This document shows positions 18,333-27,633 of a stretch of DNA of 64,000 nt, piece by piece. Source of the stretch: Paenacidovorax caeni (GTDB taxonomy: Bacteria > Pseudomonadota > Gammaproteobacteria > Burkholderiales > Burkholderiaceae_C); NCBI RefSeq assembly GCF_001298675.1, contig NZ_CYIG01000002.1, positions 95,865-159,864 of the forward strand, written 5' to 3'. Below the pieces are notes generated by a model, which saw only the letters and a list, made by a program, of their open reading frames with translations, was not told the DNA's origin and searched no databases. The first letter of the stretch is position 1; the number at the start of each line of letters is the position of its first letter. Position numbers and translations under genes: made by a program.

Positions 18333-19208
18333 GTGACCTTTCCCCTGAACGCCGACCTTCACTGCCACTCCGTGGTTTCTGACGGCACGCTCACGCCCGA
18401 AGCACTGGCTGCGCGGGCCCATGCCAGCGGCGTGGATCTCTGGGCGCTGACCGACCACGACGAGATCGGCGGCCAGCACCGTGCAGCCCAGGCGGCACGC
18501 AGCCTGGGCCTGGCCTATCTGACGGGGGTCGAGATTTCCGTGACGTTCATCGGAACCACCGTCCACATCGTTGGCCTGGGTTTCGATGCCGACGATGCGC
18601 AGCTCGCCCAGGGCCTGCGCGCCACACGCGGCGGGCGGGGCGAGCGCGCGCAGGAGATCTCCGAGCAGCTCGCCGCTGCGGGCATTGCTGGCGCCTACGA
18701 GGGTGCGCTGCGCTACGTGGGCAACCCGGAACTGATCTCGCGCACACATTTCGCACGCTACCTTGTGGAAATCGGGGTATGCCATGACACGCCGGAAGTG
18801 TTTCGCCGCTTCCTCACCGAAGGCCGGCCCGGCTACGTGCCACACCGCTGGGCGGCGCTGGGCGATGCCGTGCGCTGGATCCGCGAAGCCGGCGGCTTGG
18901 CCGTGATCGCCCACCCGGCACGCTACGGCTTCAGTCCGAATGAGGAATACGCGCTGTTCACCGAGTTCAAGCACCACGGCGGCCAAGGCGTGGAGGTGGT
19001 CACAGGCAGCCACACTAGCGCCGAGTACCTGACGTACGCAGCCATGGCCAAGGAGTTTGGCCTGGCCGCGTCGCGCGGTAGCGACTTCCACAGCCCGCAG
19101 GAGTCGCGCACAGACCTTGGTGCGCTCCCGCCGCTGCCGTCCAGCCTGCAGCCCGTGTGGGAGCTGCTGGCCAGCCGCATACAACCCGCCCCAGGTTTAC
19201 CCGCCTAA
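18333..19208 (+). CDS. PHP-domain phosphoesterase (YciV/RNase AM-like)
   Basis: 291 residues with a GTG start (GTGACCTTTCCC). PHP metal-binding motifs are ADLHCHSVVSDGTLTPE, LWALTDHDEIGG, GVEIS, VIAHPARYG and SRGSDFHSP. Homologues of this size (YciV/TrpH) dephosphorylate 3'-phosphoadenosine 5'-phosphate or trim RNA 5'-3'. Which substrate applies here is not visible. It starts a rightward run in which the YciO-type gene follows after 4 bp and the M50 protease and trpS come next, so these are probably co-transcribed. Confidence 0.88.
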   Translation: MTFPLNADLHCHSVVSDGTLTPEALAARAHASGVDLWALTDHDEIGGQHRAAQAARSLGLAYLTGVEISVTFIGTTVHIVGLGFDADDAQLAQGLRATRGGRGERAQEISEQLAAAGIAGAYEGALRYVGNPELISRTHFARYLVEIGVCHDTPEVFRRFLTEGRPGYVPHRWAALGDAVRWIREAGGLAVIAHPARYGFSPNEEYALFTEFKHHGGQGVEVVTGSHTSAEYLTYAAMAKEFGLAASRGSDFHSPQESRTDLGALPPLPSSLQPVWELLASRIQPAPGLPA

Positions 19209-19212
19209 TCCC

Positions 19213-19848
19213 ATGGCCCAGTACTTCGAAGTCCACCCCGAAAACCCGCAGCCACGCCTGCTCAAGCAGGCGGCGGCACTGCTGGGCCAGGGCGGCGTGC
19301 TGGCAGTGCCCACAGATTCCAGCTACGCCCTGGTGTGCCAGCTCGATGACAAGGCCGCAGTGGATCGGCTGCGGCGCATCCGCCAAGTGGATGAGAAACA
19401 CCACCTCACTTTGCTGTGCCGTGACTTGTCGGAGCTGGCGAGTTACGCCATCGTGGACAACCGCCAGTACCGCCTGCTGAAGTTGGCCACGCCGGGGGCC
19501 TATACCTTCATCCTCGACGCGACGAAAGAGGTGCCGCGGCGCGTCAGCCATCCGCAGCGCAAGACCATCGGGTTGCGCGTGCCGACGCACAAAAGCCTGC
19601 AAATGCTGCTGGAGCTGGTCGGCGCTCCCCTGCTGGCCACCACGCTGATACCCGCCGGGGAGACGGAGCCTCTGAACGACCCGCAGGACATCCGCGAACG
19701 CTACGAAAAACAGCTCGATGGCATCGTGGATGCCGGCGCCTGCGCACAAGCGCCAACCACGGTGCTGGATCTCGTTCCCATGGCCTCGGGCGACGAGCCT
19801 GTGGTGGTGCGCGAAGGCCGGGGCAGCCTGCAGGCCCTGGGCCTGTGA
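19213..19848 (+). CDS. Sua5/YciO/YrdC family (L-threonylcarbamoyladenylate synthase-like)
   Basis: 211 residues of the YrdC-like fold. GGVLAVPTDSSYALVCQ matches the 'PTDTxYGL' region, RLRRIRQVDEKHHLTLLC the 'KxR...K..PL' region, and GLRVPTHKSLQMLL and PLLATTLIPAGE the later core. YrdC/Sua5 proteins make the threonylcarbamoyl-AMP precursor of tRNA t6A; the YciO branch has much weaker such activity. The length and 'TLLCRDL' version of the motif fit YciO better, so the activity should not be assumed. It begins 4 bp after the PHP gene. Confidence 0.85.
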   Translation: MAQYFEVHPENPQPRLLKQAAALLGQGGVLAVPTDSSYALVCQLDDKAAVDRLRRIRQVDEKHHLTLLCRDLSELASYAIVDNRQYRLLKLATPGAYTFILDATKEVPRRVSHPQRKTIGLRVPTHKSLQMLLELVGAPLLATTLIPAGETEPLNDPQDIRERYEKQLDGIVDAGACAQAPTTVLDLVPMASGDEPVVVREGRGSLQALGL

Positions 19849-19895
19849 CCCGCGTGGGCAGCGGGCCCGCCCGCTGCGTCTGACACAATTGCGCC

Positions 19896-20564
19896 GTGGA
19901 CATCAACAATCTCATCCAGACCGTTCTCATCTACGCACTGCCGGTGCTGTTTTCCATCACCGTGCATGAAGCGGCCCATGGCTATGCGGCACGCCACTTC
20001 GGCGACAACACCGCCTACATGCTGGGGCGCTGCACGCTCAACCCACTCAAACACATTGACCCGGTAGGCACCATCCTGATGCCGCTGCTGCTGTACTTTG
20101 CAACGTCGGGCGCGTTTCTGTTCGGCTACGCCAAGCCAGTTCCAGTGCAGTTCGGGCGACTGCGCAACCCTAAGCGTGACATGGTGTGGGTGGCCTTGGC
20201 GGGCCCGGCCTCGAACTTCGTGCAAGCCATTTTCTGGGCCATCTTGTGGGTACTCCTGCCAGGCCTGGGTGTGGAAGAGCCCTTCTTCATCGAGATGGCG
20301 CAGGCCGGCGTGCTCGTCAACCTGGTGATGTGGGCGTTCAACCTGTTCCCGCTGCCACCGCTGGACGGTGGCCGCATCCTCGTTGGCCTGCTGCCCTGGA
20401 AACAGGCCCATTTCGTGGCACGCATCGAGCCCTGGGGGTTCTTCATCGTCATGGGCCTGGTCATCGCGGGAGTCGTGGGCGCCCTGTGGCTGCGTCCGCT
20501 GATGAGCCTGGGCTACGGCGTCATCCATCTCTTGATCACGCCCTTGGCCGCACTGTTGCGCTAG
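19896..20564 (+). CDS. Site-2 protease family (M50) membrane zinc metalloprotease
   Basis: 222 residues with GTG start (GTGGACATC). Zinc site HEAAH lies in the first membrane segment (LFSITVHEAAHGYAARHFGD). The second signature NLFPLPPLDGGRIL lies in a later segment, and the family GPASNF motif is between them. About five hydrophobic segments are visible. This compact form lacks the PDZ domain of RseP, as in the Rip-like/SpoIVFB-like group of unknown substrate. It sits between the YciO-type gene and trpS, a common betaproteobacterial order. Confidence 0.9.
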   Translation: MDINNLIQTVLIYALPVLFSITVHEAAHGYAARHFGDNTAYMLGRCTLNPLKHIDPVGTILMPLLLYFATSGAFLFGYAKPVPVQFGRLRNPKRDMVWVALAGPASNFVQAIFWAILWVLLPGLGVEEPFFIEMAQAGVLVNLVMWAFNLFPLPPLDGGRILVGLLPWKQAHFVARIEPWGFFIVMGLVIAGVVGALWLRPLMSLGYGVIHLLITPLAALLR

Positions 20565-20583
20565 GGCCTTTGCTTTTTTTCAC

Positions 20584-21873
20584 ATGAGTACCACGCGCTT
20601 TCTCACTGGCATCACGCCCTCCGGCGCCCCCCACCTGGGCAATTACGCAGGGATGATGCGCCCGGCCATCGAGGCCACACGCACACCGGCCGTCGAGAAC
20701 TTCTACTTTCTGGCCGATTACCACGCGCTCATCAAATGCCAAGACCCGGCGCGGGTGCATCGTTCGACCCTGGAAATCGCGGCAAGCTGGCTTGCGGCAG
20801 GGCTTGACCCCGAGCGCGTCACGTTCTACCGGCAGTCCGATATTCCCGAGATTCCGGAACTGCATTGGCTGCTTTCCTGCGTCACCGGCAAGGGCCTGCT
20901 CAACCGCGCACACGCCTACAAGGCCGCACAGGACAAGAACCAGGAAGTCGGCCGCGAGCAAGACGAAGGGGTGAGCGCCGGACTGTTCATGTACCCCGTG
21001 CTCATGGGTGCCGACATTTTGCTGTTCAACGCCCACAAGGTGCCGGTGGGACGCGACCAGATACAGCACATCGAAATGGCGCGCGACATGGCCGCAAGCT
21101 TTAATCACCTCTACGGCGATCACTTCGTGCTGCCCGAGGCGGCGGTAGACGACCAGGTGGCCACCCTGCCCGGGCTTGACGGCCGCAAGATGAGCAAGAG
21201 CTACGACAACACGATCGCCCTGTTCACGCCGCGCGAACAATTGCGCAAGTTGATTGGTGGCATCCTGACCGACTCGCGTAAGCCTGGCGAACCCAAAGAG
21301 ACCGAGGGCTCGGCGCTGTTCCAGATCTACCAGGCGTTTGCCAGCGAGGACGAAACCGCCGCGCTGCGCCGTGCCTATGCCGATGGCATTGCCTGGGGCG
21401 ACGCCAAGCAGATGCTGTTTGATCGCATCGACCGTGAAATTGCACCGCTGCGCGAGCGCTACGACGATTTGCTGGCCCACCCGGAGCATGTTGAGCACAT
21501 TCTGCAGGCAGGCGCACAGCGGGCGCGCAAGATCGCCACCCCGTTCATGCAAGAACTGCGTGCCGCCGTGGGCTTGCGCAGCCTGGCCCAGAGCGCAGGC
21601 AGCGGCAAGCCCGCCGCCAAGGCCACCAAGGCTGCGGTTCCCAGCTTCAAGCAGTACCGCGAGGCCGATGGCAAGTTCTATTTCAAGCTCGTGGCGGCCG
21701 ATGGTCACTTGCTGCTGCAAAGCAAGGGGTTCGACGTCCCGAAAGACGCGGGCCAGGCGATTGCGCGCCTGCAGCAGCAAGGGCTCGACGCGTGCCTGGA
21801 TCTACTCGAGCCACTGGCGCAGGAGGCCCATGCGGCGGCTGCTGCAGCGTTGCAAGCGCTGGCGACAGCCTGA
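20584..21873 (+). CDS. trpS: Tryptophanyl-tRNA synthetase with C-terminal extension
   Basis: Class I synthetase charging tRNA-Trp, 429 residues. The HIGH-equivalent is PSGAPHLGNYAGMM and KMSKS is in DGRKMSKSYDN. The catalytic part ends near residue 345. About 80 extra residues follow: a Lys/Ala linker and then FKQYREADGKFYFKLVAADG with HLLLQSKGF. That resembles the small YegP/UPF0339 beta-strand repeat, and an alanine-rich helix completes it. E. coli TrpS (about 334 residues) lacks this tail. The role of the extension is unknown. Confidence 0.96.
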   Translation: MSTTRFLTGITPSGAPHLGNYAGMMRPAIEATRTPAVENFYFLADYHALIKCQDPARVHRSTLEIAASWLAAGLDPERVTFYRQSDIPEIPELHWLLSCVTGKGLLNRAHAYKAAQDKNQEVGREQDEGVSAGLFMYPVLMGADILLFNAHKVPVGRDQIQHIEMARDMAASFNHLYGDHFVLPEAAVDDQVATLPGLDGRKMSKSYDNTIALFTPREQLRKLIGGILTDSRKPGEPKETEGSALFQIYQAFASEDETAALRRAYADGIAWGDAKQMLFDRIDREIAPLRERYDDLLAHPEHVEHILQAGAQRARKIATPFMQELRAAVGLRSLAQSAGSGKPAAKATKAAVPSFKQYREADGKFYFKLVAADGHLLLQSKGFDVPKDAGQAIARLQQQGLDACLDLLEPLAQEAHAAAAAALQALATA

Positions 21874-21954
21874 TCAAACATCAACATTTGTCAAACCACC
21901 TTGAGCTGCAAATGGGCCTGCGCATAGGATGCTCCCCAAGAAAGGAGCGAATCT

Positions 21955-22665
21955 ATGCGCATTGCTGCATTGGATGACGATGCGCTGCAACTGGAACTGA
22001 TCCAGCGCGCCACCGCCGCCATGGGCCACATGTGCCACACCTACCAAAATGGCACCACGTTGCTCAAGGCGTTGCGCCGCGAGACCTTCGACCTGCTGAT
22101 TGTTGACTGGGAGCTGCCCGACATCCCGGGCCCGGAGATCGTCCGCTGGGTGCGTGAAAACCTGGGGGCCGAGCTACCGATCCTGTTCGTCACGCACCGG
22201 CGCGAGGAGCGCGACATTGTCGAAGGTCTGGGCAGTGGCGCGGACGATTTCATGGTCAAGCCCGTGCGCGTCGGTGAACTCACCGCGCGTGTGACGGCAC
22301 TGCTGCGCCGGGCCTACCCAGCCGCCACGCAGAGCGTGCTGGAGTTCGGGCGTTACCGGTTCTTTCCCGATGCACGCGCACTCGAGGTTGATGGACAGCG
22401 CGTGGAGCTGAAGAACCGGGAGTACGACCTGGCACTTTTCCTGTTCCAGAACATGGGGCGACTGTTGTCGCGCGACCATCTGCGCGAAATCATCTGGGGG
22501 CAGAACTCCGACGTGATGTCCCGCTCCCTGGACACGCATATTTCCCGGCTGCGTACACTGCTGGATCTGCGTCCGGCGAACGGCTACATCGTTTCCGCCA
22601 TCTATGGTGTGGGTTACCGCTTTGAAGCCGTGGCTCCCCTGCCGACCAGCTCCGTACCGAACTAA
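21955..22665 (+). CDS. OmpR/PhoB-type response regulator
   Basis: 236 residues. The N-terminal receiver has acidic pocket DDD (7-9), phospho-acceptor Asp51 in LLIVDWELPD, and the conserved lysine in DDFMVKPV. The C-terminal winged helix (about 130-225) has ELKNREYDLALFLFQNMGRLLSRDHL and SRSLDTHISRLRTLL. A good ribosome site (AAAGGAGCG) precedes the ATG. It is followed after 12 bp by the LysM-FecR gene and then the CHASE2 kinase, which is the natural partner. Its targets are unknown. Confidence 0.92.
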   Translation: MRIAALDDDALQLELIQRATAAMGHMCHTYQNGTTLLKALRRETFDLLIVDWELPDIPGPEIVRWVRENLGAELPILFVTHRREERDIVEGLGSGADDFMVKPVRVGELTARVTALLRRAYPAATQSVLEFGRYRFFPDARALEVDGQRVELKNREYDLALFLFQNMGRLLSRDHLREIIWGQNSDVMSRSLDTHISRLRTLLDLRPANGYIVSAIYGVGYRFEAVAPLPTSSVPN

Positions 22666-22677
22666 CTCCCCTTCCCT

Positions 22678-24378
22678 ATGCCTTGTCCCTCGCTGCCCGT
22701 CCTCGCTCCGTTCCACGCCGCCATGCGCTTGGCACTCTGCGGAACGCTGGCCTGCGCAGCGGCAGCACAAGCGGCTCCCCCTTCGGGCAGGCAAAACATT
22801 GCCCATACCGTGGTTCTCGGCGACACCCTGGAGCGCCTGGCCTTGCACTATTTGGGAGACGCCCGGCGCTGGCATCTCCTGCAGGCCAGCAACCGCGTCG
22901 CTGATCCTCGGCGTCTGCAGCCTGGCTCGGTGCTGCGCATTCCAACGCGGCTGCTGCCCACAAGCAGTGCTACGGTGGCGTTCGTGCACGGCTCCGTCGC
23001 GCGTAAAACACCGTCCGGCGGTGGCCTGGTGCAGCCTGGGCAGGAATTGGAAGAAGGCACGGTGCTTGAGTCCGGCCAGGACTCTTTCGTTGCTGTGCGT
23101 CTGGCCGATGGTTCCATCGTGCGCGTACAGGCCCATTCCGAGGTGCAGTTACAACAACTGCGACGCCGAGGCAGGGCGGGCAGCCTTCAGTCGGTGCTCG
23201 AAATGCACCGCGGCAGCGTCGAGACTTCGGTTCCGAACCAGGATACGACGCCACGCCATCTTGAGATACGTACGCCCTCCGCATCGACCAGCGTACGTGG
23301 CACCCGCTTTGATGTACGCCTGACACCGGAGGGCGCTACCACCACGGCCGTGCTGGAGGGATCCGTGGCCGTGCAAGCGCGCGATACTGACAAAGGTTCT
23401 GCAGCTGCGTTGCTCAAGCCCGGCCAAGGCGTCGCAGTGAGTGCGCGCGGCGAGGTTGGCCGGCCTCGCGCGCTACTGCCCGAGCCCGACCTTTCCGGAG
23501 TGCCTGAGGCCCTGCATGATGCCGCCTTGCTGAATCTACCCCTGCCTGCCCTGGGCGCAGCCACGATGTGGCAGGTGGAGATCGCACAAGATCCACGGTT
23601 CACCCAGGTACTGCGCCAAGGCAGCTTCAGTGCCCCCTTGGCCACCTGGCCGGTATTGGACGACGGCCTGTACCAACTGCGTGTGCGTGGTGTGGATGCA
23701 GATGGCATTCCAGGCTACGCCGCACAGCGCCCACTGCGCATCAAGACGCGACCGATTCCTCCGCTGGCGCAGTCTCCCGCGCCAGGCGCCACCCTCGCGC
23801 AAGACCAGGTTGAATTGCGTTGCACGGAGGTACCCGGCGTACGCTGGTACCACTTGCAGGTTTCGCGGGACGAAGGATTCCGCGATGTACAGGCCTCTGC
23901 AGAACGCCAAAACGAGTGCCATCTGCCCTTGGCCGGACTTGCCCCAGGCCGCTACTACTGGCGTACGGCCAGCGTGCAGCAACTCGCTGGCGGCTCGATC
24001 GACCACGGCCCATTTTCGCCAGCCCAACCCTTCGCCGTCGAAACGCGCCCAACCGCAGTGAGCCCCCTGGAAGAGCAAGCAGCGGGAGGCGGCCTGGCAC
24101 TGCACTGGTCTGCACTGCCGGGACAAACATTCCGGCTTCTGCTGACACGTGACGCGGAAGGCACACAAAGCGTGGCCGATGAAATCCTTGAGCGCCCAGT
24201 TTGGCTAGCCCAAGGGCTGCCTCCCGGCACCTACTACGTGCACATCCAGGTCAAGTCTGCGTCCGGCCTGCAGAGTGAATTCTCGCCACCGCGAAAAATC
24301 ACCCTGAACCATGCGGTGCTCGACGGCTCCGGCCTGCCGGTACGCACCCTGTCGGGCACGGCCATTCAAAGCCCCTGA
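22678..24378 (+). CDS. LysM-FecR domain exported protein
   Basis: 566 residues with a cleavable signal peptide (LALCGTLACAAAAQAA). A LysM motif (HTVVLGDTLERLALHYLGDA, then LQASNRVADPRRLQPGSVLRIP; about 42-90) suggests peptidoglycan binding. A FecR domain follows (about 120-240: GTVLESGQDSFVAVRLADGS, SASTSVRGTRFDVRL). The rest (about 260-545) contains Fn3-like units such as WQVEIAQDPRF, YHLQVSRDEGFRDV and LALHWSALPGQTFRLLLT. Such proteins accompany CHASE2 kinases. I infer a periplasmic input component rather than an iron-uptake regulator, since no sigma factor or TonB receptor is present. Confidence 0.87.
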   Translation: MPCPSLPVLAPFHAAMRLALCGTLACAAAAQAAPPSGRQNIAHTVVLGDTLERLALHYLGDARRWHLLQASNRVADPRRLQPGSVLRIPTRLLPTSSATVAFVHGSVARKTPSGGGLVQPGQELEEGTVLESGQDSFVAVRLADGSIVRVQAHSEVQLQQLRRRGRAGSLQSVLEMHRGSVETSVPNQDTTPRHLEIRTPSASTSVRGTRFDVRLTPEGATTTAVLEGSVAVQARDTDKGSAAALLKPGQGVAVSARGEVGRPRALLPEPDLSGVPEALHDAALLNLPLPALGAATMWQVEIAQDPRFTQVLRQGSFSAPLATWPVLDDGLYQLRVRGVDADGIPGYAAQRPLRIKTRPIPPLAQSPAPGATLAQDQVELRCTEVPGVRWYHLQVSRDEGFRDVQASAERQNECHLPLAGLAPGRYYWRTASVQQLAGGSIDHGPFSPAQPFAVETRPTAVSPLEEQAAGGGLALHWSALPGQTFRLLLTRDAEGTQSVADEILERPVWLAQGLPPGTYYVHIQVKSASGLQSEFSPPRKITLNHAVLDGSGLPVRTLSGTAIQSP

Positions 24379-24392
24379 GGCGGCACGCCACC

Positions 24393-26729
24393 ATGCAGGC
24401 GCATCCTGCCAGCCGCCCGCTGCTTCGTCTCGAATGGGGCGCACTCGCGGCAGTACTGTTCGGGTTCGTATTGTGGTTCAGCGGCCCAGAGCATATGCCG
24501 CGTATCAACCATTTAGTTCAAGACACGGTTTCCTGGCTTTATCCACGCCGCGCCAGCCCCGACATCGTCATCGTGACCATCGATGCGCCCAGCCTTCAGG
24601 CCATTGGACGCTGGCCATGGCGCCGCGCGTTGCATGCCGAGCTGATCCAGCGGATTTCGGCGCACACGCCACGCGCCATTGGCATGGACATCCTGTTGGG
24701 CGAAGAAGACCTCGACTACCCCGAAGATGACATGGTGCTGGCCCAGGCCATGCGCAACAGCGGGCGTGTCGTGCTCCCGGTCATCCGACGTGGCGCTACG
24801 CCGGGTGGACGTCCGGGCGCCGAACGCCCCTTTACGCCGTTCGCACAGGCTGCGGCAGAACTCGGCCATGTGCATGTACACATGGATAGCGATGGCGTCA
24901 TGCGCAGCTTTTACCGGCAAGAGGGCCCGGCATCTGCCCCATGGCCCCACCTGAGCCTGGCGATGACCTGCGTGGCCGGTGCAGTCCAGCCAACATGCCA
25001 AAGCAACACCTCCCTGCCCCGCCGCGGCGCCTGGGTGCGGAAGGATCCGCAAATCATCGCTTTCGCCCATGGCGCGGCCCCGTTCACCAGCTACTCCTAC
25101 ATCGACGTCTTGCGTGGGCAGGTGCCTGCCGCCGCCTTTCGTGACAAGTACGTGCTCGTAGGCGCAACCGCACCTGGGCTGGGAGACCTTCTGCCAGCGC
25201 CCGTCGGGCTTCAGGTTCACCACATGCCCAATGTGGAACTTGTGGCCCACATTCTCAACAACGCGCTGACCGATGTACGCATTCAGCCTGCCTCGGGCCT
25301 GGTCAACAGCATCTTCAACCTGGTTCCCGTAGGGCTGGCCCTTTGGGCCCTCGCAGCGCTGGGGCCTTCGGCCGCGCTCATGGGCTGTATCGGACTGGCC
25401 ATCGCCATGCTGGTATTCGCCGGGCTCTCTCCCTGGATATGGCAGATCATGCTTTCACCAGCAGCAGGGCTTGCCGGGATCGCCATGGCATACCCTTTGT
25501 GGAGCTGGCGCCGCTTGAGTGCTGCAACCCGCTTCCTCGAGCTGGAAATGAAAACCCTGCGGCGTGAAGGCCTGCCGATATCCCTTGCGGAAGATGACCT
25601 GCATCGCGGCGACTTCCTGGAGCGGCGGATCAGGGCGGTGGAACAGGCCTCCGAGCATTTGCGCAACCTGCACCATTTTGTGAGCACGAGCCTGCAGCAA
25701 TTGCCATCTCCCACCTTTGTGTGCGATGCCCAGGGAAGCGTGCTTCTGGCCAACGCCGCTGCGGCACTCCATCTTGGGATCAAGGTTCAAGACATCCACG
25801 GCGCTCTTTTGCCGACACTGTTGCAAAAGTTAGTGGCCGACGACAGCGGACAGCCTCTGCTCCAAGAGTCGCAATTCCAGACTGGCACGCTCCCCCCGCA
25901 ATCCGAAGGGCGCGACGCCGATGGCCGCAGCATGCTACTTTTGGCAAAGCCGTTCGCGGCCCCCCCTGCGCAAGGATGGCTCATCACGCTAGTTGATTTG
26001 ACGGATATGCGCCAGGCGCAAAAGCAACGCGACCAGGCCATGCACTTCATATCGCACGACATCCGCGCCCCCATCGGGTCCATCCTGACATTGCTGGAAA
26101 TGCAGCGCGAATACCCCGACCAGATGCCCGCCTCGGAACTGATGGCACGCATCGAGCGCTACGCCCAGGCTTCCCTGGCCCTTGCGGAAAACTTTGTGCA
26201 TCTGGCGAGCGCCAAGTACCACGCATACCAGTTCGCGCCGGTAGACCTCGCGGCGCTGCTGGAAGAAGCGGTGGACGACGCCTGGGCGGCACTGCGCGAA
26301 CACAAGCTCTCCATGGATGTCGTGATGGAGGAAGACTGCGCCTACTGCATGGGGGATCGCGCGTTGCTGAGCCGCGCTATCACGAACATTCTGGGTAACG
26401 CCATCAAGTTCAGCCCCGAAGGCGGCAAACTGAGCTGCGCACTCTCCCTGCGCGCTGAGAGCTGGGTCCTTGCCGTGCGCGACCAAGGCCCTGGAATCAG
26501 CGCCAAGGATCAGCAGCGCCTGTTCCTGCCTTTCGAACGCATGCACAGCCACAGCCACCCATCGGTTGCCGGAGCAGGTCTGGGCCTTGCCTTCGTACAT
26601 ACGGTCGTTTTACGCCACGGGGGCAGCATCGAGGTAGAAAGCCAAGAGGGACACGGCGCGGAATTCAGGCTGGTACTGCCGCGCACCAAAGTAGCGCCCC
26701 CCGAAGACCTTACCGATGCTGCAGGCTAG
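24393..26729 (+). CDS. CHASE2-domain sensor histidine kinase
   Basis: 778 residues. After a first membrane segment (residues 12-30) the periplasmic CHASE2 domain runs to about 300 (DIVIVTIDAPSLQAIGRWPW, IGMDILL, KYVLVGATAPGLGDLLP). Three membrane segments (about 308-378) and a PAS-like region (about 425-535) follow. HisKA has the H-box HFISHDIRAPIGS (about 552), and HATPase_c has NILGNAIKFSPEGG, DQGPGIS and GAGLGLAFVHT. No receiver domain is present. Phosphotransfer to the regulator two genes upstream is inferred from operon structure. The signal sensed is unknown; the FecR-LysM protein may deliver a cell-envelope cue. Confidence 0.92.
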   Translation: MQAHPASRPLLRLEWGALAAVLFGFVLWFSGPEHMPRINHLVQDTVSWLYPRRASPDIVIVTIDAPSLQAIGRWPWRRALHAELIQRISAHTPRAIGMDILLGEEDLDYPEDDMVLAQAMRNSGRVVLPVIRRGATPGGRPGAERPFTPFAQAAAELGHVHVHMDSDGVMRSFYRQEGPASAPWPHLSLAMTCVAGAVQPTCQSNTSLPRRGAWVRKDPQIIAFAHGAAPFTSYSYIDVLRGQVPAAAFRDKYVLVGATAPGLGDLLPAPVGLQVHHMPNVELVAHILNNALTDVRIQPASGLVNSIFNLVPVGLALWALAALGPSAALMGCIGLAIAMLVFAGLSPWIWQIMLSPAAGLAGIAMAYPLWSWRRLSAATRFLELEMKTLRREGLPISLAEDDLHRGDFLERRIRAVEQASEHLRNLHHFVSTSLQQLPSPTFVCDAQGSVLLANAAAALHLGIKVQDIHGALLPTLLQKLVADDSGQPLLQESQFQTGTLPPQSEGRDADGRSMLLLAKPFAAPPAQGWLITLVDLTDMRQAQKQRDQAMHFISHDIRAPIGSILTLLEMQREYPDQMPASELMARIERYAQASLALAENFVHLASAKYHAYQFAPVDLAALLEEAVDDAWAALREHKLSMDVVMEEDCAYCMGDRALLSRAITNILGNAIKFSPEGGKLSCALSLRAESWVLAVRDQGPGISAKDQQRLFLPFERMHSHSHPSVAGAGLGLAFVHTVVLRHGGSIEVESQEGHGAEFRLVLPRTKVAPPEDLTDAAG

Positions 26730-26836
26730 CGGCCGTACATTTGAGCAGGCTGCCCAATAAATCTGTTACAACCCAGGGCAAGCCCCGGCCTCCCACCTCC
26801 CGTGCACCAGCACTTTTCCCTCACCACAGCAAACCC

Positions 26837-27520
26837 ATGAGCGAGTACCAACCGCAGGTGGCCTACGGCACCGAAGACCTTTTGATCAGCCTATGCAATT
26901 CGGTCACCCACGTGCTCGGTGTGGCCACGCATAGCCAGATTCACTACTCCGCCATGGTTCAGCGCATCACCAAGACGTGCCTGCGACCTGACATCGGCTG
27001 TTTCGTGCTCTTCGACGGGGGGTTTTCCGGATTGGTGATCATCAATTTCACGGCGCACGCGGCCATGGAGTTGTACGAACGCTACCTGCTGAACATGGGA
27101 ATGTCACGCGAGGATCTGGCCACGTCCTACACCTCGGATGAGGTTGCCAACGTCATGGGCGAACTGATGAACCAGGTGGCAGGCGACTTCACCAGCAAGG
27201 TGCGCCGCGAACTCCAAACGCACATCACGCAAAACCAGCCCAAGATGCTCGTGCTCAACCGGCAGGTCATGCTCAGCGTGGACGCTAACTTGGATAAGCC
27301 GGAAGCACGCCGCGTCACGTTCTACACCAGCAACAATAATATTTTTTACTTGGAACTGGCCATCGACCGCACGGAGTTTGTGAAGCTCTATGACTTCGAG
27401 CCCCAAGAACGTCCAGATCCTGATGCGCTGATGGCACAGAACCATGAGGCCGCACCCAGCACGCCAGAAACCACGGGCAACAGTGAGACGGAAGAGCTTT
27501 TGCGCTCCCTTGGGATGTAG
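26837..27520 (+). CDS. CheX/CheC-like protein (DUF3334 family)
   Basis: 227 residues from MSEYQPQVAYG. The core about 60-175 has the CheX-type pattern: SGLVIINFTAHAAMELYERYL followed by TSDEVANVMGELMNQVAGDFTSKV. The latter contains the E-x2-N helix typical of CheC/CheX/FliY phosphatases (EVANVMGELMNQ). The C-terminal tail (from about 195) is polar and ends EELLRSLGM. The family has no proven activity; dephosphorylation of a response regulator is a reasonable inference given its position after the kinase. It is 107 bp downstream of the kinase and may be co-transcribed. Confidence 0.75.
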   Translation: MSEYQPQVAYGTEDLLISLCNSVTHVLGVATHSQIHYSAMVQRITKTCLRPDIGCFVLFDGGFSGLVIINFTAHAAMELYERYLLNMGMSREDLATSYTSDEVANVMGELMNQVAGDFTSKVRRELQTHITQNQPKMLVLNRQVMLSVDANLDKPEARRVTFYTSNNNIFYLELAIDRTEFVKLYDFEPQERPDPDALMAQNHEAAPSTPETTGNSETEELLRSLGM

Positions 27521-27581
27521 TGCGCGGACACATCGTAGAATGTGCGCCCGGTAATAGCTTGAACCAGCGCTCCTGGGGATA

Positions 27582-27627
27582 GTTGCAGCGAGCCTCAGAG
27601 TAGTCGATTGCTCTGGTCTTGAAAAAA
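27582..27627 (+). pseudogene. Degenerate partial copy of tRNA-Ser
   Basis: 27596-27625 (CAGAGTAGTCGATTGCTCTG, then GTCTTGAAAA) repeats 27644-27673 of the intact tRNA-Ser with three mismatches. Both are preceded by GTTGCAG. It covers only the D-arm to anticodon-loop part; the acceptor end and T-arm are missing. It lies immediately upstream of the intact gene. Confidence 0.75.
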
Positions 27628-27633
27628 GTTGCA

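Noticed and set aside
22678..24378. FecR protein as an iron-uptake (FecIR-type) regulator
   Set aside because: No ECF sigma factor or TonB receptor adjoins, there is no N-terminal anti-sigma helix, and a LysM plus signal peptide indicates an exported envelope protein.
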